Source: Armillaria gallica (lineage: Eukaryota; Basidiomycota; Agaricomycetes; Agaricales; Physalacriaceae). Taken from it: a DNA stretch of 64,000 nucleotides. Shown in pieces: positions 23,451 to 34,441 of the stretch. The number at the start of each line of letters is the position of its first letter. Within the stretch, counting starts at the first letter, position 1. A model generated the notes under the pieces. The model saw only the letters and a list, made by a program, of their open reading frames with translations. It was not told the DNA's origin and made no database searches. The DNA lies in NCBI GenBank assembly GCA_037576215.1, contig JBANDB010000001.1:1426001-1490000 (forward strand), written 5' to 3'. A program made the translations under genes and the position numbers.

Positions 23451-23910
23451 CTACTTCTGGTTTACCTGCTGCTTAGCATTTCCCTTCTCGTTCTGAATAT
23501 TTCCTGCATATGAATCAGCCCATCTAATATGTGCCTGGAATAAGCAGACGCAAACTCACCTTGTGTCTGCTGGGCCTTGTCCCCAGTGACAGCGCCAACA
23601 ATAGCATCTTTCTTGCCTTCGAGGCGGTCTACAGCACCTTCTGCGTAGCCTTTAGCAAGGGCGGCATTGTACTCGGTCTCTCCTGCGGCATGTTCCTCCT
23701 TGCCGGATTGGGTCCACGAAGTAGCACCGGTAACATTGCCGATCTGAAAAGATATTAACTCGTTTAACTCACTTATCGGATGAATCTTACTGTTTCAACG
23801 GCTGTGCCCTTAAGGGAGTGGTATTGGCCAGTGGTCTTGCTATAAGAGGGTCAGTGTGTGAACAAGACCACGTTACTAGTGTCAGCTTACTTGGGTTCTC
23901 CGGAAGACAT
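23451..23910 (-). CDS. CsbD-domain small stress protein
   Basis: Small hydrophilic CsbD-fold protein of about 101 aa; fungal relatives are often annotated as cruciform-DNA-binding Hmp1-type or conidiation/stress proteins. The start at 23910 gives MSSGEPNKTTGQYHSLKGTA. It is followed by VETIGNVTGATSWTQSGKEE and HAAGETEYNAALAKGYAEGA, then VDRLEGKKDAIVGAVTGDKA, and the C-terminal exon ends GNAKQQVNQK before TAG at 23451-23453. Three short introns are present. The protein has no signal peptide or membrane helix. Biochemical role is unknown; bacterial CsbD is a general-stress protein. A TATAAAAG box lies 93 bp upstream of the start. Confidence 0.78.
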
Positions 23911-24002
23911 ATCTGGTAGTAAATGGTATTGAGTTGTATGGAGTGGGTATTGATTTGTGGAGATGGGTGGGTAGAGATGCGGCCCTCCATCTTAGGACAG
24001 TT

Positions 24003-24010
24003 CTTTTATA
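24003..24010 (-). promoter_or_regulatory. TATA box of CsbD-like gene
   Basis: TATAAAAG on the minus strand about 93 bp upstream of the ATG at 23910. A CRE-like GACGTCAG lies about 30 bp further upstream. Confidence 0.55.
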
Positions 24011-24192
24011 CCTGACCCGTTAGGGATGCGCGATCAACCGACGTCAGTGAGCAATCCTTCGTGCTACGGCAATGACGAAACTTAATGACGACGATGACGA
24101 TGAACCAATTTTTATAGGTATGATGACGATGATCGACCGATGCAAGGCGCTGATCGACCCATCGTCATTATTCGAGTACCCCACTCTTGGCA

Positions 24193-25326
24193 TTATTCCC
24201 CTTTCTGCTCCTTACTTTGCATTGCTCTCCCGCTCAAAAATTCAACTGCCTCCTTTGTTCTGTCGTCAAGTGGAACACCGATATTTGGAACCGCCGACTG
24301 ATCCTGCAACATTCACCCTCGTCAGTATCACGCACCACAGTCACATCGAGCCTGAAGACGTACCAGAAGTTTCAGGTGCTCCTTCGCATCTACGCGTGTT
24401 ACGTTGACCACAAGTGCAGGGCATACATCACCACAGTTTGGCTGACAACGAATCAGTCAAATCATAATAATGATCCAACAAAGACCTACATCCAAAGATA
24501 CCTCCACTCGCGTCCACGCGGTGTTCCTCAAGCCCTCGTAGGATACATCCTTGTCGGCCGAGGCATCATATCGCAAAAGGGCAGCAAGGAGCTGGCCTAT
24601 GCACAATCCATGACTCGTGAAAGCAACATGAAATCCATTCCTAAAATTCTCTTCCGTGAGATGCGGCAATACGCACTCTTTGATCGCGATATCTGCTCGA
24701 GCCACCAAATCGTTCCTACTCTCTCCTCCTGGAAACCGTCCGTCGTCGTCAAGTAAAGCTGTTCTTGGGAATATACCAACCTTGAAAGCTTCTTCGTGAG
24801 TCACATTCAGAGGGGCATGACTACAGGCTGGATGTCCTTCTGCGATGCCCCAATGCTGCTCACGGAGATGGGGATTCGTGATTAACGCAGGTGGAATGGA
24901 TTGGCCACTTTGTACGGCTTCACCAGTCTGACGAGCGCGCAGTAGGGGGGAGGAGTAGATGAGATCGATCTTCGTAGTTGAGAGGTGGTCACCGAGAGCC
25001 TTTGCTTGCTGAAGTACAGCATTGATATCGGTGAGATTTGTGGATATTGAAGAACACGCACTCTCATACCTACGACAAGGTGAAGGGATCAACATCTGTT
25101 CAAGTATTTAAACAGATGTAGACGTACCCAATTCAGAAAGTGGGGCATCTTTCCATCCGGCCCATATTCCTCTCTGCCTCAAAGAATATTAAGTATACGT
25201 ATCGAGCTGGACAAATTTCCTTACCGGATTGTCCTCACTCTGACCGTGTCTGATCTGTCCCAATAATATCAGATGGATGCGGGATGCAAACGCAAGGACG
25301 ATACGCACGAAAGTTATTGTGATCAT
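24193..25326 (-). CDS. histidine phosphatase (phosphoglycerate-mutase-like)
   Basis: Branch-1 histidine acid phosphatase/PGM-like enzyme; the substrate is unknown. The start at 25326 gives MITITF, which splices to IRHGQSEDNP carrying the catalytic RHG histidine. RGIWAGWKDAPLSELG follows, then an inferred 8-nt microexon (25062-25069) that completes G-MR, then QAKALGDHLSTTKIDLIYSS. PLLRARQTGEAVQ holds the second catalytic Arg, REQHWGIAEGH the Glu region, and HVAFTSHGLCIGQLLAALL the second active-site His. The C-terminal exons are recovered by splicing after EVSLD to PNCGDVCPALVVNVTRVDAK and to DQSAVPNIGVPLDDRTKEA, ending TAA at 24193-24195. An upstream in-frame ATG at 25380 would add 18 residues. 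The family usually begins right at the strand before RHG, so I prefer 25326. Confidence 0.85.
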
Positions 25327-25707
25327 GATGAATTCGTACCAACTTGACGCGTTGACTGCCGAAGAAAAATGACTCGACATATTAATTTGTGAGTCAGCGG
25401 ACCCACAGCGCCGATTACTGTGGATGCAATAACGGCTCGGAAATTCCGACGGGAATTTACGCTCTCGACGTCTCGAATGAAAATCACAACCTTATCCTCG
25501 GCGACTAAGAGAAGATGACTTCATTAACTCGAAGTTGGTCAAACGATAAAAAGAAAACGGAAGGTACATTCGAGGTGGGTAGTAATACAGCTAAACGACT
25601 ATTAAAACAAATTATAGAGTACTACGTGAATCTGAGGATCATTGAGGAGGGAGTCATTGAAAAGAGGGGGGCTTTTCGTTACGGGTCGTTGCTTTCGTAG
25701 CACACCT
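25327..25707. other. short intergenic region
   Basis: 381 bp between two minus-strand genes, holding the phosphatase promoter and the 3' end of the membrane-protein gene. A 61-codon plus-strand frame at 25515 shows no family resemblance and is not called. Confidence 0.55.
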
Positions 25708-26418
25708 TTACGCGCTGGAAGGTTTTTCCCTAATAGGCGCGGGCTGCCCTGATTGGTACGCATAATGCATCAGTTCCATGGTACCGATGATGGTCAAGAA
25801 GGACCAGCCGATCCAGGAGAATGCTAGGATTGCGGTCAAGATTCTGCATTCCTTGCCTGGACCGCACCAGTTCTTTCCGGGGATAATTCGGTTCTATCGG
25901 GAATGAACAACTCAGCTAGGTAGGTTACGAGGTTGATATGTACTTACAGTGGTGTCGACGGCACCTGCCAGCCACATTACCCATAAGACGAAGTTCCCCA
26001 CCATCTCTGTGAGAAACTGGGGGCTGGTCTTTGATGCGGTGTGATTTCGGAGAATAAGAGACCCACTGCCAATATAAGTAAGGATTATGGGAAGGTGATG
26101 ATACAAAGGGAAGAAGGTACGCACGCGATGGGTGCCCATATGATAGCTAGACAGGCAGATACTATTAAGTCAACGATAATGGGTTCTGTTGGAAGTCGTC
26201 AGAGATGATAAATACGAGTGTTGTAGCCTACGACTGACCATAGAATGAATCTTCGTAGCCTTCAGTTACATGAACTCTGTAGGAAGTAAGACCTAGAAGT
26301 ATGACGGCAACAGTCCACTACAAGACTTTCAATCAGGGCGTCGTTCAAGAAGAAACTTGCCCCAGCTTACCAGCCAAGCATAAGCCAAGACTCGGTGGAT
26401 AGCAAAGGTATTAGACAT
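25708..26418 (-). CDS. four-helix membrane protein, MARVEL-like
   Basis: Small integral membrane protein of about 170-190 aa. The start at 26418 gives MSNTFAIHRVLAYAWL, the first helix. WTVAVILLGLTSYRVHVTEG follows, then a helix of PIIVDLIVSACLAIIWAPIA type, a helix NFVLWVMWLAGAVDTT, and a last helix LTAILAFSWIGWSFLTIIGT. The tail is short and cytoplasmic, ending EKPSSA, with TAA at 25708-25710. Four helices with a Cys-containing loop (NWCGPGKEC) between helices 3 and 4 fit the MARVEL-domain proteins common in basidiomycetes, which act in membrane apposition or trafficking. The precise role is unknown. About five short introns are present. Confidence 0.72.
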
Positions 26419-26505
26419 TATTCGTCGTAGAGGTCGTGAGAGAGAGGGAGCGCAGACGAGTTGATGCAATGAAGACGCAGTGAGTCCGATGGAACTTCAC
26501 AGGAG

Positions 26506-26513
26506 ATTTTATA
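26506..26513 (-). promoter_or_regulatory. TATA box of MARVEL-like gene
   Basis: TATAAAAT on the minus strand, 88 bp upstream of the ATG at 26418. Confidence 0.5.
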
Positions 26514-27308
26514 CGAGCCCATCTCAGGGTCTTTGTCACTCGAAGCAGGTCACGGACAATGGATACACCGTCCTCGGATCATCATAGAGAGGGCCGAAAG
26601 CTGGGTAAACGAGATAGCTTTGACGTCACCTGGATTCCGAGAATCGTCGACGTCGGTCTATTCCCAAGGACGCTGGACTCGGACTTGGTCTCGATTATGT
26701 CGTATTTTTCTGGACCTTGAATCGTTAGTAAGGCAATACTGTTCAGGAAGAATTGAACAGTCTGCGGATTGATCCTCGGCATGTAGTGTATAGGTTCGGT
26801 AGAATTCGCAGAACAAAAAGACAGCGGCAAGCAGGGCAAAATGTAGAAGCGCTCAAAGGAGAGGAGAAGCGATTGAATTGTCCAGAGCTCGCCCTCGGTC
26901 GCCGTGAGAGGGAAAGAAGTAGAATGTCGTCATACTTCCGACCACGATCCCGTGACGATCAGGTTCTTTCGAAATTCGCCGACTCCCGTGTGCTGGATCG
27001 GAAGTCGGCCCGACTCGGCAAATCCCAGCTTCAACTTTGCCAACTTCCCTCGCTGGCAACCGTCCCACAGTTACGAATATGATCTCCGTCGCTTTCTTTG
27101 ATTAATATTATACTCCGGCGATGCCTCATGAAGGCGTAGGCCCGAATATGGGCATCCTAGGTTCCTTACAACAACCTTACAAAGTTGTTACAAAGCCGGT
27201 TCGGTGATGCAATTGATCAGCTCTATATGCTTATCATAAATCATCCAGATCTAAAATATTCGGGCAGATATGTCAGCCATCCAGGTTTTCTCTACGCTAC
27301 TGTCTCCC

Positions 27309-27315
27309 TATAAAA
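27309..27315 (+). promoter_or_regulatory. TATA box of reductase gene
   Basis: TATAAAA, 97 bp upstream of the ATG at 27406. Confidence 0.5.
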
Positions 27316-27405
27316 CTGTAATGTGCGAGAGATGACATTTGTATTCACCAGCTGCTTTCTGCTCTTGGAAATCCAATCGCGCCAATACATACATAACACA
27401 CACAA

Positions 27406-28851
27406 ATGTCGTCCAACAACTCAAACTCTGGTCTAGTATTTGTGAGTATGCCATGTAATAGAGTCATTACCTCCTTTAACCCAACGGCTTTCTTCCAGGT
27501 CACCGGAGGCTCAGGCTTCATCGGCTTCCACATTTTGACCCAATTGCTAGACTTGGGGTATTCCGTTCGAGCGTGTGTTCTATCCATGATGCAATGAAAG
27601 ACTGCAATTGACAATGATATTCTCTAGTGCGGCTCGAGGAAAGAAAATCGAGCTTTTGAAGAAAGCACTCTCCGTCAACTACAGTAGCGATAGATTTGAA
27701 GTCGTTGAGGTCCCCGACATCGCTTCTAGTGACTTGAGTCACTACCTCAAAGGTAAGAGAGCTCGATACTAATGCGCGGTGTACTTCATCAAGCTCACTC
27801 TCCTTTTGTAAGGTGTCGATGGGATAATCCATGCTGCAGCTCCCCTTCCGGGACGAGTCGATCCAGAAACTGCCTTTAAGGTATATTTTCTTTACTGTTA
27901 CGCTAGTTGCTGGCTGACATAAATACCTTGACTCATAGAGCAGTGTCGAAGGATCTCTTCATATTTTACGGGAAGCTGTCGAGGCAAAAATTCACAGAAT
28001 CGTTATTACTGGTTCTGTCGTGACATTTCCCTTCCCCCAGGGACCATTCGGCGCCGACGGTAAGTCTGCCCTCAATATTCTGTTTACATTCCTACTCATT
28101 ACGGTAAAATTCTAGATTGGAACCCTGTTTCCAAAGAGCAGGCCATAGCTTCGGGACAACCATTCACCATCTACATGGCCCAGAAGAAATATGCAGACTT
28201 GGCGGTCGTTGAATTCGCGGAGAAACATCCAGAAATAGATGTTACGCTCGGTATGTTCGCATTCATTCAGCTCGTTTCACTCAAACTTATGCGACCTTTC
28301 TCCACATAGTTGGACCTCATTTCAATTTCGGGCCTTTCGCTCCTGGCTTTGAATACTTCCTCCCTGAGCCCGACCTCAACGCGCTTTCGACGAACGGAAG
28401 CATCTATGCGCTCCCTCGACCCGGAAACACTGAATTCCTTGGTGCCCCAGGAGCTATTGATGTTCGCGACGCTGCCAGGGCGCACGTTGTTGCCCTGGAG
28501 TCTCGACCTTCCGCTGAGGTTGGGCGGAAGAGGTTCGCCATAGTCTCCCCTCACAGGTCTTCGTACAAGGACGCCCTCGCGGTCATTGCGAAAGAGCGCC
28601 CTGAGCTCAAGGATCGCCTAACTGATGCCACACTTGCGCCAGAGTGGCCTTTGTATACGCTTCCCGTGGAATGGCAGAAGATTGAAGATGTGCTTGGTTT
28701 AAAGGCGGATTCGTTTATTCCATGGGAGAAGACTGTTTTGGATGCCGTTGATAGCCTTGTTCGCATCGAAGGCTTGTGGAAAGAGAAGGGATTCAAGGTT
28801 CCAGCTAAACCTGCCGGTATGTATGAGTCCCAGGGATATGAGGACCTGTGA
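27406..28851 (+). CDS. NAD(P)-dependent epimerase/dihydroflavonol-reductase-like (extended SDR)
   Basis: Extended short-chain reductase of the Gre2/dihydroflavonol-4-reductase group, likely reducing ketones or aldehydes with NADPH. The start gives MSSNNSNSGLVF, then VTGGSGFIGFHILTQLLDLG with the GxxGxxG dinucleotide motif. VDGIIHAAAPLPGRVDPE and HRIVITGSVVTFPFPQGPFG follow, then the catalytic YMAQKK (YxxxK). The C-terminal substrate region includes VGPHFNFGPFAPGFEYFLPE and GAIDVRDAARAHVVALES. It ends TGA at 28849-28851 after YESQGYEDL. About six short introns are present. The substrate cannot be told. A second, distantly related reductase lies at 57125-58503; the two are not recent duplicates. 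Confidence 0.88.
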
Positions 28852-30267
28852 CACGATTTTGCGAATCTAAACCTTACAGTCAATCCTAGTATGATATAAC
28901 TTATATTAAATTAATTGAAATTTCATAATACTGTTTTTCTGTAAACAGCATTGGTCTTTCGTGAAGAACGGAGGTGCCCAGTGACGCAGCACTCGGTCGC
29001 ATAAAAAGGATCATGGAATCAGTGCTGTAGGACAAGGCATCTAGCTGAGGATGCTCGCAGTTACGCTATCGTTCAATGTATGGCTCGAAGATGTGTTGAA
29101 TAGAAAGCATTTATCGCCTTCCGGTACGTAGCTAGTCCTAGGTCCCTATCTTCTGGCTGATTCGTTTCAAAGGGTCAAGGATATCGAGGTAAATACTTTC
29201 ACCTAATCGTCCTATGCGCGCTCGCCGCTAAGCAAAGCGGTTAGGAATGACTGCTATACGTCGAGTTTGCCCCCAGAAATCTGAATGTTGATTTGAATAT
29301 GTGCGCATATATCTATACTTGAAGAACTCGATTAGATTTTTCATCCTTTGGCTCAGGGAATACATCGCAACTACAAATTATCCTCTTTACTTACTCGTAG
29401 CGCCGAGTGGGAACGGACTCGGAGGGTTATTACAAAGTCGACTATACTCCCCTTGAAGGGATCGCTACCCTTCGCTAGAGGGTCTCCTGACCCCTTGATA
29501 GGTAAGCTGCAGTCGACCTTGAACTTGACAAGATAATTTAGAAGTTCGGGAAGAGCCGGCCGCTGCATGTTTCTTGACGATTGCTTTCATTGTCTTCGCG
29601 TATCTTTGCTTTGAGTTTCATCCGTTGCTGCAATCGCGTTTCTGGTCCTCTCTGTCTCAAGGACATCTGCTAATGTTTCGTCGTTACAGAGAACGTTGTC
29701 TTCCGTTTAGCCTAGAACGGTCGTTACCGCCGGTAGATGCCATCAACATTTCAAACATAAGCGTTTGATGCCAACGGTTTTCCGCCCATTACACTGGGTG
29801 TTTCTATCCGAATTTGGAAGAAAAAGAAGGAGAAAAGAAAAATCCAGAAAGCTCTCGCCTATTCATTAGTGTGCTAAAGCTATTACTATTTTGTAGATGT
29901 ATCCGTTCCGTGTTATTTTTCCGCGCTGCGCGCACCTGAGATTGTATCAATTTCTCATGATCTTAAGGGCTTGAAATGAATGTCGAGCATACAAATTATA
30001 CCAAACTGCTGAGAATACAGTGCCCGTAAGCTGTGTTCCAATGTATGCATATGATGCAAATAGCTTGTGCGCTCAAAAAGAGTATCGAGACATAAGAAAG
30101 AAAAACCAAAAAATGGAGAAAAGTAGGTACAAAATATTCATTGTACGTGCTCGAAAACAGGTCAAAAAATTGTGAATCCTACAGTATATATGTACGATAT
30201 ATCATATAATAGTATTAGGAGCAAATGAGCCATGAGGAATAGGCGCAAAGACGAAAACGAAGGGAAT
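28852..30267. other. intergenic, no supportable gene
   Basis: About 1.4 kb of AT-rich sequence between the reductase gene and the donor-like repeats. Short overlapping frames only; no domain is recognised. Confidence 0.55.
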
Positions 30268-30539
30268 GGCAGGTAAGTGGCAGGTAAGTTTCGGACCGAT
30301 TCGACCGGTGGCAGGTAAGTTCGCTGACAAAGCACGTATAGAAAACATTGTTTCATTCATAACTCGAGAGATGCATATTTTTCAAATTTTTGGTGAGCTC
30401 AGTATGGCTCATAGTACTTAAATACAAAGCTACAAAGAGTATGAAATTTCTGAGACTTGAGGCAAAGCCAAATGAAATGAAATACGCTATCGATCCCGAA
30501 ACGGCAATGGCAGGTAAGTGCACAGCATGGCAGGTAAGT
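30268..30539 (+). repeat. five copies of GGCAGGTAAGT (consensus 5' splice site)
   Basis: Exact 11-mers start at 30268, 30279, 30310, 30509 and 30529. Three are extended to ATGGCAGGTAAGT (30266, 30507, 30527), meaning a start codon followed at once by an ideal splice donor. They precede and partly overlap the open frame leading into the kinase-ankyrin gene. Either they are alternative tiny first exons or a locally duplicated motif; the sequence alone does not decide. Confidence 0.7.
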
Positions 30540-30629
30540 CGGCGTGGGAACCCAGTGTATCCGGCGGTAAACCATGCCAACGGCCTTGTCGTGGGTCCGG
30601 GGTACCCACATATCAGAACTGATAAGGTC

Positions 30630-33600
30630 ATGGACGACACCTCAAGACTATTCTCTTCGCTCAATATCGAGGGGGAAAATGGTATCGAATCCAATGCCAG
30701 CTACTTACCGTCGGATACTGAGGATTTCAGCACCCGGACTAGTATTCTGTCACCACATACCGACATTTCGACACGGCCTACTACCTATGACCAGCTCATT
30801 GACTATCTTGATATGCTCAAGGTAGCCGTTCTGGATGGGGGCAACCTCCTGCTGGGGAAGAAAATTGGACTCGGCGCTAGCTTCCAAGTCCAGGAAGGGA
30901 GATTCTTTGATCGAAGCGTCTATTCCTCCTTCGTCGCGGTAAAAACCCCTCGGGAAAGTATCCACCAACACCCCCATATCCTAAGCTCGATCATCAGAGA
31001 AGTCCTAGATGAAATACGAGTTATGTCCCATCTTTCGCTACACCCGAACGTAGCAACTCTTCTCGGCGTCGTCCTAGAGGAAAGCGGAAATGAGCGCCTC
31101 CTGCCTCGGATTGTCATGGAGCGGTCTGTTGGATCGTTGGGAAGCCTTCTTCGGAAATCGCAGGGAGGGCTTCCTAGACATCTAAAGACCCGTTTTTGTC
31201 TGGACGTAGCTGCCGGTCTCGAAGCCCTTCACCTCATCGAAATTGTACACGCCGACGTCAAGTCAGACAACATCCTCATCTTCTACACGGCAGAGAATTG
31301 GCTTACTACATGCGTTCCCATGTTGACCGCCAAAGTCTCCGATTTCGGATTCTGCGTCCCTGATACGACTGCACGGGATACTGCTGTTGGTGCGAGAGGA
31401 ACCGTGCGATTTAAAGCACCAGAAACTCTTTATGAGGCGCCTCTGTCTTTGCGCCAGTATGCCAATCTTCCTCAGCGAGATCTGTACTCGTACGGAGTGA
31501 TGATATGGGAAGTTGTCAATGACGGTCGCATTCCATTTCCCACTGTCAGTGACGCCGACGTTCCGAGTCTTCAGCTTTCCACCGAAGGTGGAGCGTCTGA
31601 TTCCCTCATCAAAAGTAGTATGGTGGAAGCTGAGGGTTTCTTGACAACTATACGGGGCACCGTCCGCAGGAGTCCCAGTACTAGAATGTCATGGCAGGAC
31701 GTCTTTACGTCGCTTTCGACAGCTTGTGATGCTTCCTGCATTTCCCCTAGCCCCTACATTTCCATTGTACAGGTATTGTAATTTATCGTCTTTCCGTTTT
31801 TGCATTTGCTCATCGCTAGAAAGTACTTCACAGATGCAAATGAACGTCAAGTTCAAGCACAGTGGAATGAATTCCAACAGGCCGGATGGATACCTAAAGT
31901 GCCATTTCTATCTACTGTGGGTCCCAGGCAACTATTTGTGCTATTAGACGTTCTCACTCCCTCCCAGACATGGAAACATGGCGATGACAGCAGCTATTCA
32001 AGACTTGTGCTGCATGAACTCGAAGAATCGACCAGAAGTAGGCCATGGGACTGGATTTCCGCTATACGACTTGCCCTTCATCACTTTCAGGCGAGGGATA
32101 TCCTGGCCATGAAAGAGTTCCTGCATATATTCGAGACAAGTCGGGTTTCTGTGTTGGGAGAACAAGGTGGAGCCCTCCTCCATCTAGCTGTGGAAGCGGA
32201 TGCAGTGGATGTCATCCGGGCTCTCCTTCAAAAGAAGGCCAACATCGGTGCTCTCGATAAATACGGTCGTACGCCTTTACATATGGTGAAATCCGTCGCA
32301 GCCGCTCAGATCTTAATCGATTTTGGAGCGAATGTGCAAGCTAGGCGGAACGGGGCACCAGAAGGCTACATGCCCCTCCACATCGCCGCTTCCGGGAAAA
32401 TAGCAGAGCTGCTACTCCGGAACGGTACACCAGTAGATGCAAAATACAACCAATTGGATACGCCCCTCCACACTGCGGATTCTGCTGATGTTGTCCGTGT
32501 CCTTGTGAAATACGGTGCAGACCCCTTAGCACGGGATGCTAGCGGACGTGTTCCCCTTCATTGCGCATTCATAGATGAGGTCGCCATGAGCCTGATGGAG
32601 CTTTGTCCTGCTGCAATCAGATGTATAGACACACTCGGTTTCACGCCTCTACATAGCCAGATTGACAGTTGGAATGACAAAACAGTTCAACGAGCACTTG
32701 ACTGTGGTGCCGACGTGACTGCCGTCAGCAAAAAGGGGACGACGGCCCACTTTGGTGTTGCCGCTTTTGCGAAATCAAACTATGCAGGGTATCGTGTCCT
32801 ATTCGACGCTATCGCCGACACTAGCAGGTTGATCCCCCCTGCGGAGGAGCTAAAGCCAGTAACACCGCCGCTACACGAGATCACAGAGCCAAAGTTAATG
32901 GAACTCTTACTTTGCAATGGCTTTACAAGCTATATCAACTTTGGAGGCCCTCCTTATGGATATACAGCCCTCCACGCGGTAGCCGATCGGGACATGGCTC
33001 TATTTGATGCATTTTCACGGCACTTGACTTCACAACTGCCCCTCCGTCATCGATATTGGAAACCGCCAATTTCCCCTTTCTCAAAGGATGAACAACTCAT
33101 GAAGTACGCGCCGTTGGTTCCTTCCATCGAGCTCATAGATCTATTGTTAAAGTACGGCGGAGATCCTAATGTCCTCGATAAACGGCAAGCATCGCCTTTG
33201 CACCTAGTGGCTCAGAATGCTTTTGGCGACAAAGGACACGCTGTCAATGCTGCCCTTGTTCAGCGTTTAGTGGGCGCCGGCGGCGACGTTAATGCAAGGA
33301 ACGTCGATGGTGAGACGCCCTTGCACCTTGTCTCGCGTGTGGAGACCGTCATCGCTCTTCTCAAGGCCGGCGCCAATCCTCGAATTATTGACAATGAAGG
33401 GGCGACGCCTCTTCACCACGTCTACCGTTTGTCTGAATCCTTCGATGTCGCAGTTCGCACGTTGATCGAGCACGGAGCAGATATTAATGCTGCTGATGAT
33501 GAAGGATTCAATCCCCTGCATTATGCATGTCGGACGTACGAGGAGAACAGTAGAGGGTTCCGGCAGCTTAAAAGGTGGAGATACGAACCTTACAACAAGG

Positions 33601-33830
33601 TTTGGCAGTCATCCGCACAGGCCAAGTTCCGGTTAACGTTTGATAATGCTGCTGAGGCTGTGAAGGCATTGCTTGACAACGGCGCCGACGCTAATGCCCG
33701 GACCAAAGCGGGGGAAACTGTGCTGGATATGCTTTCAAGGCAACCGTTTGGACGGGATGCATATAGAGAGCTGGTGGCTCGTGGAGGAGCCAAAATTTCT
33801 TCCCAAGCTGCGCCATGGTGGAACTTTTGA
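30630..33830 (+). CDS. protein kinase fused to ankyrin repeats
   Basis: Two exons, 30630-31772 and 31824-33830, with a 51-nt intron whose acceptor is gaaag; joined length is 1049 aa. The start is ATG at 30630 (MDDTSRLFSSLNIEGENG); the frame is open further upstream, so an earlier start is possible. The kinase domain, residues about 70-375, has IGLGASFQVQEG (loop), VAVKTP (Lys), REVLDEIRVMSHLSLHPNVA, HADVKSDN (catalytic loop, HRD changed to HAD), KVSDFGFCVP (DFG) and GTVRFKAPE, so it should be catalytically competent. After a linker of about 100 residues come roughly a dozen ankyrin repeats (GRTPLHMV, YMPLHIA, DTPLHTA, GETPLHLV, GATPLHHV and others) to the C-terminus. There is no signal peptide or membrane span. 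Function is unknown; kinase-ankyrin proteins usually act in signalling through partner binding. Confidence 0.87.
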
Positions 33831-34441
33831 GGCACATGAATGATAGAAGACTATGATCAGTTGTTCGTATTCAAATACTGCGTAGGTATCGAGTTATTAT
33901 ACATCATAGTATGCAGATAAATGGATTTAGTCACCGCCGAAGTTTTGATGGGGAAGGGGCCGGGCTACAGCTAAAGAAGCCCAGCGCGCACGAGTTGTCC
34001 GTAATGACAGGTAGTAAACTCGTCCTGAGAGTAGTCAACTAAAGTCGGCAATACCGATGCTGTAGAATTTATGATTGCGGTGTCACTCAATGCATTTGCC
34101 GGCGATTGACTGTCGCGGGAAATATCGATAAGGACTCGCTACTTAGTCCTGAGTACTGATGCTTGTGGGTCATTCTGAGAAGAAATCAGAAAGGACAAAG
34201 AGAAAGAGAGAAAAGGAAAAGGGGAAGGACGAATATTTTACAAGGCCTGCCTGCGAATTCTACAATGGTTTTTGAGTACCAAAGTTGTACCAAAGTCAGA
34301 GGATAAATCATAAGTAAGCCAACTATGAGTCCGATGTTTGCATCGGGTGGAGATGCCAAATAATTGGCACTGGCGATTGTCACGCGAGCGATCTCTCTGT
34401 CATCTTCATCCTTCATCGTTCCGCCTTTTTTAATAACGAAA
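33831..34441. other. intergenic, promoter of UBC2
   Basis: 611 bp. It holds the 3' flank of the kinase-ankyrin gene and the UBC2 promoter. No additional gene is seen. Confidence 0.6.

Larger units (their letters stand above)
26419..27405. other. intergenic between divergent membrane-protein and reductase genes
   Basis: About 990 bp. It holds a TATA box for each gene (26506-26513 and 27309-27315). Overlapping open frames on both strands between 26530 and 27100 show no family resemblance. Confidence 0.55.

Noticed and set aside
25515..25700. 61-codon plus-strand frame
   Set aside because: Short, charged, no homologous motif and no upstream promoter signal.
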